From Rotaria sordida (lineage: Eukaryota; Rotifera; Eurotatoria; Philodinida; Philodinidae): DNA of 64,000 nucleotides. Below, piece after piece: positions 23,687 through 36,416 of the stretch. The notes under the pieces are model-generated. The model was not told where the DNA came from and ran no database searches. It was given only the letters and a program-made list of their open reading frames with translations. The number at the start of each line of letters is the position of its first letter. Positions within the stretch are counted from its first letter, which is position 1. The stretch lies in assembly GCA_905250125.1 (NCBI GenBank), contig CAJNOL010001173.1:1-64000 (forward strand), in the 5' to 3' direction. A program made the translations under genes and the position numbers.

Positions 23687-25134
23687 TAGGTTTGGTATAT
23701 CCTAGTTCATCATACAAAATCAAAAAAAAAAGATTTCAAACGTTTAATTCGATAACTTTTCATATTTCTCTCTGTCTGATATACTTAAATCTTCGTTTAT
23801 ATGCAAAGTTAATAATTTTCGCAGTAAGTTTGTTTGTTTCAGTTTCATGATTTGCGAAATTTTATCATATGAAACTAAATGTTGATGATTAATAAAATGA
23901 TCTTCCTATAACTGAATATTTAGTAGAAACTATTTTGCTGTCAAGTTTTATTCGAAAAGGTATCTGAAACTCAAGAGTCTTGCATTTCTCTTAAAGAAAT
24001 CAGTTTTAGTCATCACAATCTACTAGTGCTGTTCTTTAACATTTATATAAAAAAAAATGCAAGACGTCGATCAAAATGTTTTTAGAACATCGAGCTACCT
24101 GTCCTATATCAAATGTTTCTGTCAATGATCTTGTAATGTGTTAGAGTAAGAATGATTGACTAATTGTTACTCGTAGGAAAGTTTAATACTAATTTGTCTT
24201 GTGTATTGAAATTACGGCAATGAATATGTATTTTATACATTGATATTCTATATTCGTCATCTTTGTCAGCTTCGATGAAAATTTTTGTTAAGAGTATCAT
24301 GTCAAAATCGTATTACCTACGAATCTTTATCAAAATAGATAAATAATCTGTGATTCATCACATTCTTTTAGTTGATTTTATGAACAATTGTCAATTGTTT
24401 TTTGAGTTCGTAGTCATGACCCAACTACAGTAATAGAGTTTTATAGTTTCTTAATCACAAGTTCAAATTTTCAGAATATCTTTATCTAATGTCTTATGAA
24501 CGTATTCCTCACCATGTTTTTCTTCTTTTTCTCAGAATAAAAATTTTTAGAACAAAGAAAGCTTCTGAAAAAAAAATCATCGAACACTTTTCATTGTTTC
24601 TAATCTCTGTATCGACTTTCATCTCTAACGACATCGAAAAAAATTTCTAAAATACAATGAATAGTATTCAATCAATTTCAACGCATTCATATTCGTTGAA
24701 ACCTGTCAATTCAATAAAAGTAGAGTGGCAGAGAAGAAGAAAAAGTTCTTGAAAATCTTCCAAGAAAAAGAAAGAAAAAAAATATAGGCAACCTTACCTT
24801 TATTTAAAGGCCTTTTGTGTACACATTCTACCTTCACATACTGTACATACACAAACGATGGTAACGATAATAAAATTACATAAGTTTGTGTATTTTCTTT
24901 GTTATGAATGTGATCTTTTATTGATCTCTTGTGCTCATCATATTTACACTCTCGGAGAAACCAATAGAATCATGCAATCAATGTTATGGAAAAATTTTTT
25001 TGTGGAACAAACTTTTGTGTTTATACAAAAACACCAGGATGTGAGTAATGCTAGAGACCGTAGCAATCACATATGAGACAAGAACATCCCTGAAAACTGA
25101 TCTTGAAAGTCGAAAATTTTCAAAATCTAGTATC
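23687..25134. other. AT-rich spacer, nothing recognised
   Basis: No supported gene. The open frame at 24858-25076 has no recognisable domain. Confidence 0.35.
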
Positions 25135-25300
25135 TATTTTTATCTCGCGACAGTGGCGACTAGTATTTTCAGTAGCTATTTATGGCAACGATGGAGACGC
25201 GGCTAGACTACCAAAAGTATCTGTATGGATGGCTCAACTGATAGACTCTAACTACTCTAATCATGAATAAAAACATAGTCAATGGAAAAATGTTGATCAT
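25135..25300 (+). pseudogene. Possible relic of glycerol-3-phosphate dehydrogenase N-terminus
   Basis: A less AT-rich patch in the gene-poor zone. Read in two shifted frames it gives pieces in the order seen in cytosolic NAD-dependent glycerol-3-phosphate dehydrogenase: a SGD segment like the GSGNWG dinucleotide loop, then IYGND..AARLPK, VSVWM..LID and a degraded LT..I segment. Stops and frame changes interrupt it and no flanking exons were found. The resemblance is by eye and weak, and chance similarity is quite possible. Confidence 0.22.
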
Positions 25301-28300
25301 ATTTGTTCTCATGTGTTAATTTATAAAACCAAAGGATGTGATTTCGATTTCTGTTCGTTCCAATAAAAAAACCAATCTAAACTCAAATTTAATAAATAAA
25401 GTATATTTATCAAGATTAACATTCATTTATATTGAAAACATGTTACTCTGACAAACTGCATAGTTTTTCACTATTCACTCTAATTCATCTTTGCAACATT
25501 TTGATCAGCATTACTGATTTACCTGTTGAAATAAAATCTAATAACCAATTTGCTTTCACGATTGATAGTTCCTTCATTCTTGCCGTTCATTCACTCTTTC
25601 TTCTCTTGCTCTTGAAAACTCTACGCCTACTAAAAACATATTTGATTTCAATCACTGTTAATCAAAACGAAAAGTTTATCTATAAAAATTTTATTTCAAG
25701 GTAAATGAAATCGATACACATGTTCTGATGAATCAAAGTAAACAGCGAAGATACTCACCGTTTATCACAGCTACAACTTTTAAACATGGACAACAACAAA
25801 CTCAAATTTTTATCTATAACAAAGATAAGATAAGAAGAATACGTGCATGTTGACAATAGTTTACCTTTCAAATAAGATTAATAAGTTATACAAAGTGTTC
25901 CTGAAAATTCTTCAAGAATAAAAATATTTATGCATTAAATTGAGTATTATATATTGTTCTCCAAATTATAAATGATTTTATTGGACTAGAACTTCAAATG
26001 AAAGAATTTAATTGTCAATAAAAATTGAAGAAATTGTTCTAATTCATAAATTAAAGAAAAAAACTTTGCATTTATGCGTGACATATTTGCAGAATTATTT
26101 CTCGTTTCATTAAAACTCCGTTTATAGATTTTTACTCGACACTATTTTTGTTTTGCGAAAACTGTTAAAAATAAATTTCTATATTATGATAAATAGAGAG
26201 CCAATATCTTCTACTAGAAGTCTTATGTATTATCAATGATAAATAAGTAAGTATGAGAGCGTGAGTGAAGGAATATATACATGCCACACTCAATCAGCAA
26301 TACAAACTTGAGAGCCTCACATGAAATACCAGTAAAAAAAGCATCGTATATATATATATATATAGTTGTTTTTAATGAATTTGCTTTGTTGTTGCTTTCG
26401 TCGCATTGCACTTGTTTCAGTTCTCTGTGTAAAAAGAAATCTACACAAGCATGATGAAAGTTGATAACACATAGTCAATAAATCTACAGAGATAAAGAAA
26501 TAAAAATTTTAACAGATATTTATTTTAATACAGCATACTTTTCAAAAGCAAGCAACATTAATGTCTGATAAAGTTCCTTCGACTCTTTTTGAGATTACCT
26601 ACTGAGCTTGTCTATTGTATTCTGGACAAACTCGACGAATTAATAATTTTATTTTCAGTTCGAAATGTGTGTACACGACTGAATGCGATCACGGGCACAT
26701 ATCATCGATATTAGGTAAACTTTACCTTTATCATAGAATCTGATTTCTATTCTCTTCAAGACATTATTCAATTTGATAAATGATTATTTCACTAGTAAAT
26801 TTTAACATAAAAATAGTTCGAGAATAATATTATGACTTTGATGGATATTATCAAAAAAAGAAAAGAATCAATTACATTATTCAAGTCATTTTCAAGGATT
26901 TTATTGAATTTCACTGTTTTTTTCTTCAGTATTTCAACAAACATAAAACAAAGTTAGTCTATCTTTAGAAAGTATCGAACATTTTCGCATCACAGTTTTA
27001 TTTTCCTACAATAATTGTAGAAAAGAACCCTTCAGATGAATTGAATTGAAGGTTATAGAAGAGACCTAGTTGAATTTCATAAATTCTATACTTCTTGAAC
27101 TCGAAAAACCTAAACATTTGCTCAAAAAATAACTAAACATAATTTTAAGAAGTCCCAAAACCTAAAAACTTTTAAGCGCTGTTAGAACTTCAAAAACTTT
27201 GAGAAAGTTCTGAAATTCTAATAGTTATACAATCATCTAACGAATGTCAATAGATCCTTCTAGTCAAAGAAAATGAATAAGAAATGATTTTGGTACATTT
27301 TTTACTCTGACACTTATGGTAATCTTTAGATGCAGTGAATGAAATGTAATTTTTTGGAAACGAGTATTTTCCAAATAGAAGTATACTTGAGAGAAGATGG
27401 ATGATTTATTTGATTGATAGAACAATTGGTTGATGCTAAAGACTTGTTGGCCACGGTGGTTTGATCTTCATGATTCATTGATTCAGGATCACAATTTAAA
27501 ACTAGAATTGTACCTGTTTTATTATTTCTATCATTGTGCAAGTGTTTCATTTGAATATCGTCGAAAATTCATGTCCTTAAACTTATGCTTTAGTGACTTG
27601 TAACCGAGAAATTATAAAAGGAGCATACTTATTTCTATGATGAATGGCAACATTCAAACAATCTTTTGTTGACTTTTTCGTCCCATTTAGTAAGGGACGA
27701 AAGAGCAGATGGGCATTATTATATTACACTTTCAAATTCATTCATTTATTGTATTCTGTTCTTTTTATAGAAGTATTTTTTCTTTTTATGAAGAATCCAC
27801 CAGCGAACTATTAAGATTGAATATGTGACAAACGAACATATAATGTTATTTTTTAATTCGTGGATAATAATATTAACTACTTTCAATATTTAATCTAATT
27901 CCTTTTTAGTAGTTGACCCAAAAAAAGATAAAAAATATCTTTCTGATCCATTATTTTTATAAAGAGTCGTTAGAAACTTGATCGAGTTTCGATGTCGAAG
28001 AATTCTCAAAAATTTTCGCTTTCAATAGAACACCATGAGGAAAAATTATTACCAGGCATGTTGAAAAGAATAACTAAAAGCACAAGACGACAAATGGTTT
28101 AACAATGTTTTCCGAGTGAACAACACAGCACATGAATGATCATACTAACCATTTGCACTGGATACCATATATGCCGCAAAATAGTCAAATATTAAAGGAT
28201 TTATACTTTCCTCTTCATTCTTTCTTAGAAACGAAAGTTGAAGAATAAATAACTTTTCTTCTATTTAGAAAGCAAAGTAAAACGCTTTCTTCTCTTTTCG

Positions 28301-28363
28301 TTTCTGAGAGCAAAATGAAAATGAAAGTGCCACAATTATTCTAAACCTCTACTTTTCAAATAG
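25301..28363. other. Gene-poor AT-rich spacer
   Basis: About 3 kb. The open frame at 25432-25704 encodes a 90-aa hydrophobic peptide with no recognisable family, and an AT microsatellite lies at about 26347-26364. No convincing exon, RNA gene or inverted repeat was recognised. Upstream exons of the leucine-rich-repeat relic were looked for and not found. Confidence 0.4.
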
Positions 28364-29027
28364 ACATTCACCACACTATACCTTCAATGGAATCTAATCG
28401 GAAAGCAAAAGGTACAGCACCTTGCCAATGCTTTAATAAACAACACGCTAATACAACATTTACTAATCATCTTCATCTTATCCATCTCTATTTTTCACAC
28501 AGACACTCATCAGACTCAACCTGAGGTGTAATCAGATTGAAAACCAAGGACTGCAGCATCTTGCCAATGCACTCACACACAACACGGTAATATATCACTT
28601 ACTACTCATTTTCGTCTTGCTCATTCCCACTTTTCACATAGACACTCGTGACACTCAACCTTAACTCTAATCGAATCGAAGACCCAGGAGCACAATATCT
28701 TTCCAATGCTCTCACAAACAATACCGTAATACGTCATTTACTACTCATCTTCGTCTTGTTAAACTTCCTTTTTCACACAGACACTTACGAGACTCGATCT
28801 TGGAAATAATGAAGTCGGTGACCTAGGGGCAGAACATCTTACCAATGCTATCATAAACAACACAGTAATACAGAACATACTACTTATCTTCATCTTTTCA
28901 ATCTTCACTTTTTGCAAAGATACTCAGCATGCTCCACCTCGGTTTAAATCACAATATCGGAGTGGAAGGACGAGAACGAGTGAGGAAAATTTTGAAGAGA
29001 AACGCAAGAAGGGTAGTATGTTGGTGA
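28364..29027 (+). pseudogene. Leucine-rich-repeat (NLRC3/RNI-like) gene relic
   Basis: Four consecutive exons of exactly 84 bp, 28364-28447, 28503-28586, 28642-28725 and 28781-28864, each encode one 28-residue ribonuclease-inhibitor-type repeat. An example is TLVTLNLNSNRIEDPGAQYL followed by SNALTNNT. A last exon, 28920-29027, reads to a TGA and ends in VRKILKRNARRVVCW. Introns are about 55 bp and start GTAATA. The first exon's donor has changed to CTAATA, and no upstream repeats, NACHT domain or start codon are visible. This therefore looks like the 3' end of a decayed gene or a fragment copied from one. Such repeats normally form a horseshoe protein-binding surface. Large families with one repeat per exon occur in several invertebrates. 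An intact tail of a diverged gene with missed upstream exons is the alternative. Confidence 0.7.
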
Positions 29028-29781
29028 TCGATAGTGATTCCACTTTGGAACAGTTGCATTCGCACATTTCTCATGATGATATCTGTTTATGGGAATCCTC
29101 CATGTTTCGAGTAGAAAAATTCACTGGACCTTCTTTTGTTAAGATCGTTCGCTGTTGTGTGACTTTATCGCATACTAGAAGATTCAGAGGTTTATGCAAA
29201 AGAAAACTTATTAGAATGGATTCATACAAAACTAAATGTTCTCAATTGCTTGGTATATGGATAAACACTGTCGTTTTCGGTGGTGAACCATTGCTACTGA
29301 ACAGTTCAAAGGTTTTTTCAACGGATCTATGACATACTATCAGTTTGATTCGAATGACTCATTGATTTAAGTTTTGAATTTCCTAGGTATTGACCTATTG
29401 ACTGTCGATCGTGTATTGTAACAACAACGTATTACCAGTTAAATACATTTAGTATTTAGATAGACTTGTTGATAATTAACCGCTTCATGAGAAAACTTTA
29501 AGCATAGGATTGCAAAAGAGTATATTTATGATCTACAGCTTTCGAATGCCATAAGAACGGCCTGGTCAAAAGAAGACATTGTTAGTTGTGTATAGAGCAT
29601 ATTTGACTCATGGATGTCGAATTTTCAGCATTGTGGAAAAGGATCTCATTGACGTACGAAATTGATGGAGAACGCATGAGATTTGCCATGTTCAAAAACT
29701 TTCAAGGGTAATGAGCGATCTTATCTACGTGTACACCGTTGACTTTTTACGTATTGAAATCCAGAACTCAAGTGTGATACC
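29028..29781. other. Spacer with coding-like composition
   Basis: Less AT-rich than the surrounding spacers. An open frame at 29018-29332 (+) overlaps the leucine-rich-repeat stop in another frame and has no recognised domain. It may be a decayed coding relic or 3' untranslated sequence. Confidence 0.3.
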
Positions 29782-29926
29782 TATGATTTGTAGTCACCGA
29801 AGTGCTGCTTATTTTTTCCCCAGATACAAATCTATTCTGATCCTGGCTTCCTGAGTCGCTACTATCAGTGAAATCCTGTTGCATCTTTTTTCTTCGCACA
29901 GGACTGAGATTCGAAATAGACGACAT
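29782..29926 (-). CDS. Orphan first-exon candidate, Ser-rich protein
   Basis: On the minus strand, ATG at 29924-29926 opens a frame beginning MSSISNLSPVRRKKMQQDF and continuing as TDSSDSGSQDQNRFVSGEK and SSTSVTTNHR, before a donor-like GTATCA. The composition (Ser, Gln, Asp, Arg) is quite unlike random AT-rich frames here and resembles a regulatory protein N-terminus with phospho-sites. I could not find a following exon down to 29330. It may be a first exon with a distant partner, or a relic of a duplicated gene. The protein is not recognised. Confidence 0.3.
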
Positions 29927-31514
29927 ACGGGTCAATCCAAAGTTAACCAAGTGTGATCGGGTAATAGGAAATAAAACTAGTCAACAAGAAATACTGAAAG
30001 TATAACAAAAAAAAAACTATTGAGCGACTCACCTACTCTCGGCAGTGCAGAACAACAATGAACATGAATTACATATTTCTCAGTTTTCTTTTATAGAAAC
30101 AGACTCGAAATTATCTAGATATCTGTTTCTCAGATCTCACCTAAAACAATGCCTTCTGATTATTCTAAGCTTGTAATATCATGAGAACTGCTGTCGCAAG
30201 TAGTACAATGTTTCACTTTGTTCTCCGAACATAATTCTAATAAAATACTATGAACTGATAGCTGCAGAAAACTTAACTTCATGCAAAGATATTTGTAACT
30301 ATCACACTTATTACCTACCTACGTACCCAACGTATTCAATATTCTATGCTCCTTTAGCTTCGATTTCATTTCTATAGAACATTTGTTTTGCGAGTTTCGT
30401 TTTGAAAAGTACAGATGATCAAGAGAGAGGTGACTAGATTCAAAATTTAGAGGCGATTTTATGGGCAATCAACTTTAATGAACAGCATATCAGAAGTTCA
30501 TTGTTTATTATAATAAATATTTCATTCATAACGTTATTAAACTGAAAAATATCGATCAATTAAAACATGAAGATCGTCATCATATTCATATCTATGATAC
30601 ATTAAGCAAGACTTAAATATGCTTAACATACATATCAAGGACATTGATATCATCAATACAAAAAAAAAAAAGATTTCCGTAAGTTATCTGTAGAAGAATA
30701 TTGGCCAATGCCATCATTCAATCGTCTCGTTTAGCTTATACTATGATCAAGATTTAATTTGGACCAACTCTGATCCGGCCAAGCAAACAAAAAATGGATC
30801 ATGATAGTTCAACAAATTTTCACTTGTTCATAAATAGCGTCATATTTCCAGCAAGTCTTCTCTAATCTGTTAAAATCTGCGAACTTGCATTTTTTTCTCT
30901 TCCTTCTAAGTGCTCGAAGAAAGTGACAGGTGCTAGTTGGAGCTAGTTCATAATAAGTTACACTCGTTTCAACAGTTCTTCAGATCGGAACTATGGCTGA
31001 ACTGTCACATATCTAACAATCAATATGAGATTCAGCAATAATCGTCTCATAAAATGTATTTCAAAAAGTTTACAAAAATCATTCGTATTCATTCTTAGTG
31101 CACTGACAAAGATGTAATGTACAAATAGAAGATTTTTTTCCATCAATACAAATCATACATTATTTATAAATAGGATATGAGTTTTATAATTCGTACCACA
31201 ACCTTATCGTAGAGCTCTTTCTCCTTTGATAATTATGACAAAAATCTTGCAAGTATTATTTCAATTTATATCAAATTTCAGATACCATATTAAAATTTTT
31301 TAACGATTAAAATCGTTACTATTTGTTAAAAGAAAAAACAATTATCAATATAAATAACTCTCTAGTTTCTATTTTTTTTTTCGGATAATATACATTCAAT
31401 GATGTAAAAAAAACCAAACTGAGATGCCAAAAAACTCTTTGACTTCCATCACCACTATACAACAGCAGTACAAATATGTATATTTCAAACATTGACTGGA
31501 CACCCATTCTAGTC
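29927..31514. other. AT-rich spacer, nothing recognised
   Basis: No supported gene or repeat arms; the short open frame at 31319-31519 has no recognisable family. Confidence 0.4.
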
Positions 31515-31805
31515 TGCACTTTTTATTATCAACTAAAATATAGGCTTTTGTGGGTACGAACATCTATGATTATTGCGATCTTTACTTATACAAGATGTTC
31601 TACAATTAAATATCAAGGTAGTCAAGAGTAACATTTTGGTACTCGTAAAAACTGTAAATCACATGATTACCTTGTTTTTAATTGTAAACTATAACGATAG
31701 TTACCTTGATATTTATTTATAATACATCTTGTACAATTAAAAATCAACAGAACCATGAATGTTCGTATCCACAAAAAAGGCTATACTACAGTTGAAAATA
31801 AACAA
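31515..31805. repeat. Foldback element, about 290 bp, next to a mariner-type MITE
   Basis: Inverted arms of about 110 bp: TACGAACAT, TACAAGATGT and AAATATCAAGGTA on the left recur reversed on the right as ATGTTCGTA, ACATCTTGTA and TACCTTGATATTT. The spacer of about 70 bp has no coding capacity. It ends about 30 bp before the mariner-type element, so one may have inserted beside or into the other. Confidence 0.7.
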
Positions 31806-31837
31806 CATAGTCCAAAATAGGTATTCATAAGATACTA

Positions 31838-32776
31838 ACGGGTGGGGCAAAAGTTTTGCATTAATTTTGTTTTTGATATAACTCTCCAACGTAATGTCGT
31901 GGAGACTTGATTTTTTTTTTGTTAGAAAGAGCAAAGTGTCTAGTGCAAGACTATATAAAAGAGTTTGATTGAAAATGTTTTTCGAAAACTACAACAATCT
32001 TAGAACAGAAGGCGTTGGAAAACTCTTCCGCAACTTTGTTGAACTTAGAAAAAAATTCCTATAATTAGAAAGGTTATTTTTTTATTCTTCTAATCCGGAT
32101 TTTATAATATAAGGATAGAGTACTATTGCATTACAAAAAAAGAAATTTTCTACATGTTTTATAAAGGTCGAAATGAACGCTTTTATGATATCGTCTGTTT
32201 CATCAATTCTTTATCATTGCTGGTAGCAATCGAAAAAATAAACTCTATTTCGCAGGTGAGATTGTTAGAAGCTATATATTTTATAGGAAAAAGAAAGTTT
32301 ATTGAATCCTCTACCAAACGATATTACTTGGAATAGGACGCAACTTCTCTATGAGATATTCAGAAAAAAACTTATTTTCACGCTGCAAAACCAAATTCGA
32401 ACAATTAATTTGTTTTTATCAACGTGTCTTTTGTTCATTCTCTTGTATGTTATACCAATTATTTTAATACCAAATGAAAACCTCCGTTGTAATGAGCAAC
32501 TGTATATATATGGTGCTCGAAAGTGGCTAATGAAAAAGGCTCAAACAAATATTTTTGGATTAAAAAAATGTGACCGAAGTTGCTGGAAGAGTTTTTCGGA
32601 GCCTTGTGTTCTAAAACTATTATAGTCTTCGAAAAACATTACAAATCAAATTCTTTTATATATTTTTGCACTAGACACTTTGCTCTTTCTAACAAAAAAA
32701 AAATCAAGTCTCCACGATATTGCGTTGCAGAGTTATATCAAAAACAAAATTAATGCAAAACTTTTGCCCCACCCGT
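31838..32776. mobile_element. Tc1/mariner-type non-autonomous element with long TIRs, 939 bp
   Basis: Bounded by TA at 31836-31837 and 32777-32778. Inverted ends of about 200 bp begin ACGGGTGGGGCAAAAGTTTT and face AAAACTTTTGCCCCACCCGT. Matching continues through GCATTAATTTTGTTTTTGAT, the poly-T/poly-A tract and GTTAGAAAGAGCAAAGTGTC. TA duplications and a GGGTG...CAAAAGTTTT end are characteristic of mariner-like elements. The central 500 bp has only short open frames (32154-32336 and 32302-32625) with no DDD/D transposase motif, so it is non-autonomous. A related right end is seen at 48060-48227, and a degraded relative at 62480-62895. Confidence 0.85.
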
Positions 32777-32778
32777 TA

Positions 32779-33261
32779 GTTTTAGCGATGTTCGTAGTTT
32801 TTATAAGCATTCTGCATTGACTAGATTTTACAGTAGTCATTATTCGTCTTTTGATTTTTTATCAAATTATTAAATATCAGTTTGTATGAAACAACGGTTG
32901 TGCAATATTACTCTATAACTTGTAGACGTTAATATTAACAATGACCGATGACAAAAATTGTATTCATTCAATCGTTTCGTTTTACTTATTAATAATACAA
33001 AAAAAAAAAAGCAATACTTTCTTTCTGAGTATCTTTTCAATATGTATCTTTTAATAATTTGTCGTGTCGAAATGCACACACACAAATCAAAAATAAGAAC
33101 TTTCGCAAAGGAAAAAAAAAACGAAGCACAACAGAAAAAAAAACAAAAAACAAAAAACAAAAAAAAGGAGAAAAATTTTCATACACATGAAGAATTATTT
33201 AAATAAAGAACACGTATTATTTAATTTATCTCGAACAATATTGAAAAACTATACAGAATAT
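32779..33261. other. Spacer downstream of Prickle
   Basis: AT-rich with A-rich tracts near 33110-33170. It would hold the 3' untranslated region of the minus-strand Prickle gene; nothing else is seen. Confidence 0.4.
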
Positions 33262-36200
33262 TTAACTAATAATACAATCTTTTTTCCTTCGATTTCCATT
33301 TGATTTTTTATCTTTTTTATTTAATGTCATTGTTTTTTTCATTAATGTTGAATTAATTGTATTTGTTCCAAGACTACCACCACATTCATCAACATAACTT
33401 ATTTTTGTTCCATAATTTATTGGTTTTCTAATACGATTTCCATGTATATCAAATTGATGATAAATTGAATTAAAATCATCTTGTTCATTATCATCATCAT
33501 CGGATGATGATGATGTTGAAGATGATCGATGTATTGTTGAAATATTTTTTTTTGATTTATAACTTATTGTTGGTGAATGTTTATATGTTTTATCTTTATC
33601 ATTATCATCAACAAAACGAACATGATGTTGTTTTGTAAAACGTGCTGAACCATTTAATGAACGTGAACGTGGAAATTGTGATGATATTGTTGAATAATTT
33701 GTTGATTTTGGTCGTGATATAGGATACATAATTTCATTTGAATCAAAATTTTTTAAATGATTTGTTTTTTCAACTAATGTTTCTTGTGATATTGTTGGAT
33801 ATGTTTTTATTTTTGATGATTTTGATTTATGACTTAAATCAGGTAATGATGCACGTGATGATTTTGATGTTGAACAACGTGCTATTTCAAGTGTTGCACC
33901 ATGACGATCAAGTTGTTCAAGATTTAAATCATTATAAAATTGTATTGGTTCACGTGAACGACTTCTTGTTATATTTAATTTTTGTTTTTCATTATGATCA
34001 TTTGTTAATATTGAATTAGGAGATGATTGATATTGAAGAAATATTTGTGGTTGATGATGATGATGACGATTATAACGACGACTACTTGTACCATCAGATA
34101 AATAACCATTATTATAATCACGTTTATATTTTTGAACACCAGCTCCATCTGATACATAACCTGTTTGATCTTTTGTTGTTCGTCGATTTGATATAATTTG
34201 TTGTTGTTGTTGTAATTGATTTAAAGTTTTAGGACGTGGTGGAATAATTCTAACATGTTGATTTGTATGTGTTGTATATGATGTTGGTATAATATCAGGA
34301 CTTTGATGAAATTTATTTTGTTGATTTAATTTTGTATTTAATAAACGATTATTTCGTTGTAATGCACATTCATTTGAACAAAATAATGCACCATAACGTG
34401 GAAAAAAACCACGATTATGTAATGGTATACGACATGTATAACAAAAAAAACAACTATCTGTTGCATGCCAATGTTGAGATTCATGTGCCATTTGTGGTTG
34501 ATCAGTTTCAATACGTTCACCACATGTATCACAATATTCAGCATACATTGTTTCAAAACAATTTAAACAATATGGTTGTGTTTGACGCATAACATAACGT
34601 TCACCACCTAAACGTTTTTTACAATTTGAACAACAAAAATGATCCATATGCCAACTATAACCTTCAGCTTCAGTACATTCATCACCGAAGATGATCTAAA
34701 TAGATGAAAAGAAGAACGTCATTTATTTTTCTACTCAAAAATCTAAATATAAAGATATCATTATCATCATCATCAACACTGACAGATGCTCAATTGTCTA
34801 TTGATTTAATATCATTGTGATAAACAATATGTCTATTTTGACATGTATGAATTAATACATATAGAATAAGTATGGGTATGATATGTTAAAAATATGAAAA
34901 ATATACTAAAAGTTGTCATCACTCACTACCTTACGTCGAAGTGGTAATGGTCTACTTTCCATGTGTATATGCATATAGTCAAAATAAGTAGACTAATAAT
35001 ATAACATTGTTTTTGTATGCATATATATATATATATGGTCAATGTCTACCGTTCATTTTAGTCTTGCCTATATTATTATCTCTAATGATTATCAAATCAA
35101 TTATAGTTTCTTTTGAACGACAACTGTTTTCGTCATTTTTTTTTGTTATTGATTAAACATCATATTTGTAATTTTTGCTTTCTATTCAAGTGTAATTAAC
35201 AATACATACTTCATCACATGCTGTACATCGTGGTTTATATAATTCAGCATGATGTCGTCCACAATAAAGTTGACCATCTTTGTAAAAATATATTAAATTA
35301 ACAAGAAATTCTTTGCATTGTTTACAAGTAAAACATTCTGGATGCCAAAGACCAGTACGACCGGCTCGTTCGGCAAATACACATATCGAACCTGAATCAA
35401 TTAATTTTTGACACTACAAAAAACAAAGTAAAAGAAAATTAATTACAAATTTTTCATGTCTATTATTATAACTACTGAGATATCATCTCTTTGATTTTAC
35501 ACTTAGTGCTATAGCAAACTATCAAATACACTTATTGTTTACTATAATCAATAAACTTTATATTGTCTATACGTTCAACACAATTAACTTGATGATCATT
35601 TTCTTCTATGATGCATATCTATTAGTCATATTCATCTTTGTGTGTCATACCGCCACTTTGTAAGATTAACCGTCATCGAAAGACGATCAGCATGAAAAGT
35701 TAGTAAAATCTATTCAATTTGTATTGCTTTCATATGTTGAAGATATATTAATTTCTGTTAAATATTTCACCTTCGAGTTCTCTAATCTTAAATGTCAAAT
35801 TTTGAAATATGATATATATATATATATATATATTTAGTAAAGTACTATGAATTTATTCTTATGTCGTAACTTGAACATATATTAATCTTTCATCGTAGTA
35901 AAATGAAAAAGAGAAAGAATGATATATATATTCTTAAACTTACTCCACGACATGGTATAGGTGATTGTGTCAATGGTAATTGTCTAGCTGAACCACGACC
36001 AAGTGCATTATGTCGTTGTTGTTCATTGAATATTCTTAATTCATTTTTTTCATCTTCATTTAATGAACGACAATATTTTGGATCAGAATCATGTGGAGGT
36101 AATTGTTCTTCAAGCATTTTCTATTATTAAAAATATTATCGTATCAGAAAATTAAAAAAAACAAAACAAATCAATTTAATTACTGTTCGATATTTTTCAC

Positions 36201-36416
36201 CAATTGAATTAAGAAATGGAACTTTATCTTCAGAAAAACATTTAAAAAATTGTCGAACCTAAAATAGAATTAAATGATAATAAATTATTTTACATATATC
36301 TATACACTTACTTGTTCTGCTTTAAGACCTGGTGGACACCAAGCATATTCTTCCAAAGCACAACCAGAATCATCATCACTATTTGATAGACGAGAATGTT
36401 GTTGTTGTTGAAGCAT
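33262..36416 (-). CDS. prickle: Prickle (PET and triple-LIM planar polarity protein)
   Basis: Five exons, 36312-36416, 36184-36258, 35944-36120, 35210-35413 and 33262-34695, all in frame, give 664 aa. The PET domain spans about residues 22-115 ([40 protein letters not shown]). Three LIM zinc-finger domains follow at about 117-310. LIM1 starts CRGCQKLID and holds [18 protein letters not shown]2 has [23 protein letters not shown]3 has [16 protein letters not shown] and [11 protein letters not shown]. The remaining 350 aa are low-complexity, rich in Ser, Asn, Gln and His, and end in CIIS, a CaaX prenylation box as in other Prickle proteins. Prickle acts with Van Gogh/Strabismus at the cell cortex to set planar polarity, and prenylation ties it to membranes. 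The first ATG at 36414 gives [19 protein letters not shown]. Testin, the other PET-LIM protein, lacks the CaaX box and the long tail. Confidence 0.95.

Noticed and set aside
29018-29332. 104-residue open frame after the leucine-rich-repeat exons
   Set aside because: It overlaps the repeat gene's stop in another frame and shows no recognisable domain; kept only as coding-like spacer.
32154-32625. Open frames inside the mariner-type element as a possible transposase
   Set aside because: Too short and without a helix-turn-helix or DDD/D motif; the element is better read as non-autonomous.
33738-34592. Long open frames on the plus strand opposite the Prickle exon 5 (33738-34019 and 34332-34592)
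   Set aside because: They are antisense shadows of the Prickle coding exon, rich in His/Met/Tyr/Leu, with no family resemblance.
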